DNA of 64,000 nt from Peribacillus simplex. Lineage in GTDB: Bacteria; Bacillota; Bacilli; Bacillales; DSM-1321. Position 1 is the stretch's first letter; every line of letters starts with the position of its first letter. The notes beneath the pieces were generated by a model that made no database searches, had not been told where the DNA came from, and saw only the letters and a list, made by a program, of their open reading frames with translations. Shown one piece after another: positions 63,320 to 64,000 of the stretch. Location of the stretch: assembly GCF_030123325.1 (NCBI RefSeq), contig NZ_CP126106.1, positions 167,501-231,500 on the forward strand, in the 5' to 3' direction. Made by a program: the position numbers and the translations under genes.

Positions 63320-63898
63320 ATGAGTAAATTTATAAAAGACTATATGATTACGATGAAGGATATCGTTAAAGAAGGGGATCCCATTCTGCGTCAGGTGACG
63401 GATGAAGTTAGCCTGCCAATTTCGGATGAAGATCGTGAAACATTGGAATGCATGATGCAATACCTGAAAAATAGTCAGGATCCAAAACTCCAAAAGAAGT
63501 TCAACTTGCGTGAAGGAGTTGGGTTGTCTGCAAATCAGATAGGCTTGAATAAACGCATGTTCGTCATGTATTTTCCCGACGAAAAGGGGAAGCTGTTTGA
63601 ATATGCCCTTGTAAATCCGAAAATCATCAGTCATTCGGCCACAATGATCTATTTACCGCAAAGTGAAGGCTGCCTTTCTGTCGACCGTGATATTAAAGGT
63701 TATGTACCGCGTTATGAACGGGTTAAAATTAAAGCGGTGGATGGTAATGGCGAGGAAATAGAGATGCGGCTGAAGGGCTTTGCTGCAATCGTTTTTCAGC
63801 ATGAGTTAGATCATTTAAACGGGATGATGTTTTATGACCGGATCAACACCGAAAATCCTTTCAAGCTTCCGGAAAACGTGGAAGTGAAAAGTCTGTAA
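63320..63898 (+). CDS. def: Peptide deformylase
   Basis: Cytoplasmic metalloenzyme of 192 residues that removes the formyl group from new proteins. The three motifs are REGVGLSANQIG near 64, EGCLSVDRD near 116 and QHELDHLNG near 159, which provide the metal Cys and two His plus the catalytic Glu. Motif 1 reads SANQ rather than the common AAPQ. It is of the longer Bacillus YkrB type. The ATG at 63320 has only a weak binding site; an in-frame ATG at 63344 (product MITMKDIV) would match B. subtilis YkrB better. Confidence 0.93.
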   Translation: MSKFIKDYMITMKDIVKEGDPILRQVTDEVSLPISDEDRETLECMMQYLKNSQDPKLQKKFNLREGVGLSANQIGLNKRMFVMYFPDEKGKLFEYALVNPKIISHSATMIYLPQSEGCLSVDRDIKGYVPRYERVKIKAVDGNGEEIEMRLKGFAAIVFQHELDHLNGMMFYDRINTENPFKLPENVEVKSL

Positions 63899-63902
63899 GG
63901 TC

Positions 63903-63936
63903 AAAAAAGGCAAAGCGCCATGCTTTGCCTTTTTAC
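63903..63936. terminator. Terminator downstream of def
   Basis: Stem aaaaaggcaaagc/gctttgccttttt with a gccat loop, A-rich on one side and T-rich on the other, so it can serve the convergent gene too. Confidence 0.85.
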
Positions 63937-63940
63937 CGTT

Positions 63941-64000
63941 TTATGGCTGCGGAAGCATATCCTCTTCCATATGCTTTTGCAAATCACTGAATATGGCCAG
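63941..64000 (-). CDS. 3' end of a gene continuing beyond the window (unknown)
   Basis: On the minus strand the last 19 codons read LAIFSDLQKHMEEDMLPQP followed by TAA, directly before a bidirectional terminator. The position fits the end of a convergent gene, but too little is present to name it. Confidence 0.35.
   Translation of the reverse strand: MAIFSDLQKHMEEDMLPQP

Overview
The window reads as an origin-proximal chromosomal segment of a low-GC, spore-forming Bacillaceae, most likely a Peribacillus (Bacillus simplex group) or close relative. This is inferred from gene order (rrn-tRNA cluster, rocF, sigW-rsiW, cdaA-cdaR-glmM, glmS ribozyme-glmS), from protein likeness to Bacillus subtilis/cereus families, from strong AGGAGG-type ribosome binding sites, and from a Spo0E-type phosphatase. 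No species marker was searched.

Layout. 1-2550: 3' half of a 23S rRNA, 5S rRNA and nine tRNA genes. 2570-11770: arginase, a small Spo0E-like protein, the SigW/RsiW envelope-stress pair with its own SigW promoter, the c-di-AMP cyclase module cdaA-cdaR-glmM, and glmS behind its self-cleaving ribozyme. 11900-12800: frataxin-like Fra and a decayed histidine kinase. 12866-22700: a cell-surface island made of an Mga/AtxA-like regulator divergent from an operon for a small LPXTG protein, two short WxL proteins, a 1071-residue WxL adhesin, a DUF916/DUF3324 protein and a class A sortase. 22800-28600: a truncated ATP-grasp relic, a cold-shock protein, cadC-cadA metal efflux with two operators, hflX, and a run of seven DnaA-box-like 9-mers. 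28700-36770: a reductive pyrimidine/hydantoin catabolic operon (preT, preA, hydantoinase, NCS1 permease, small protein) followed by a PucR regulator. 36780-37660: five tandem genes for about 45-residue YhfH-like double-CxxC proteins on the minus strand. 38150-43600: lipid kinase, NhaK-type antiporter, acetyltransferase, HemY-type oxidase. 44100-48650: XRE-cupin regulator plus potABCD. 48880-54750: PrsA-like foldase, YtxH-like protein with a SigB-like promoter, MarR regulator and a large MMPL transporter. 54800-60560: GlcNAc use, with nagA-nagB-nagR and a SIS-domain gene divergent from nagP and two NagR operators between them. 60560-61300: remains of a siderophore locus. 61330-64000: an FtsH-type protease paralogue, peptide deformylase, and the 3' end of one more gene.

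How the parts connect. Amino sugars form one thread: GlmS and GlmM make and isomerise glucosamine phosphate for the wall, the ribozyme senses the product, and the nag genes bring in and degrade GlcNAc. A second thread is the envelope: SigW, CdaA, WxL/sortase, PrsA-like, MMPL and FtsH-like proteins. A family of about 125-bp GC-rich palindromic repeats sits in five intergenic places, four of them directly after a T-run. Several relics (histidine kinase, ATP-grasp, siderophore ATPase and esterase) show ongoing loss in the spaces between operons.
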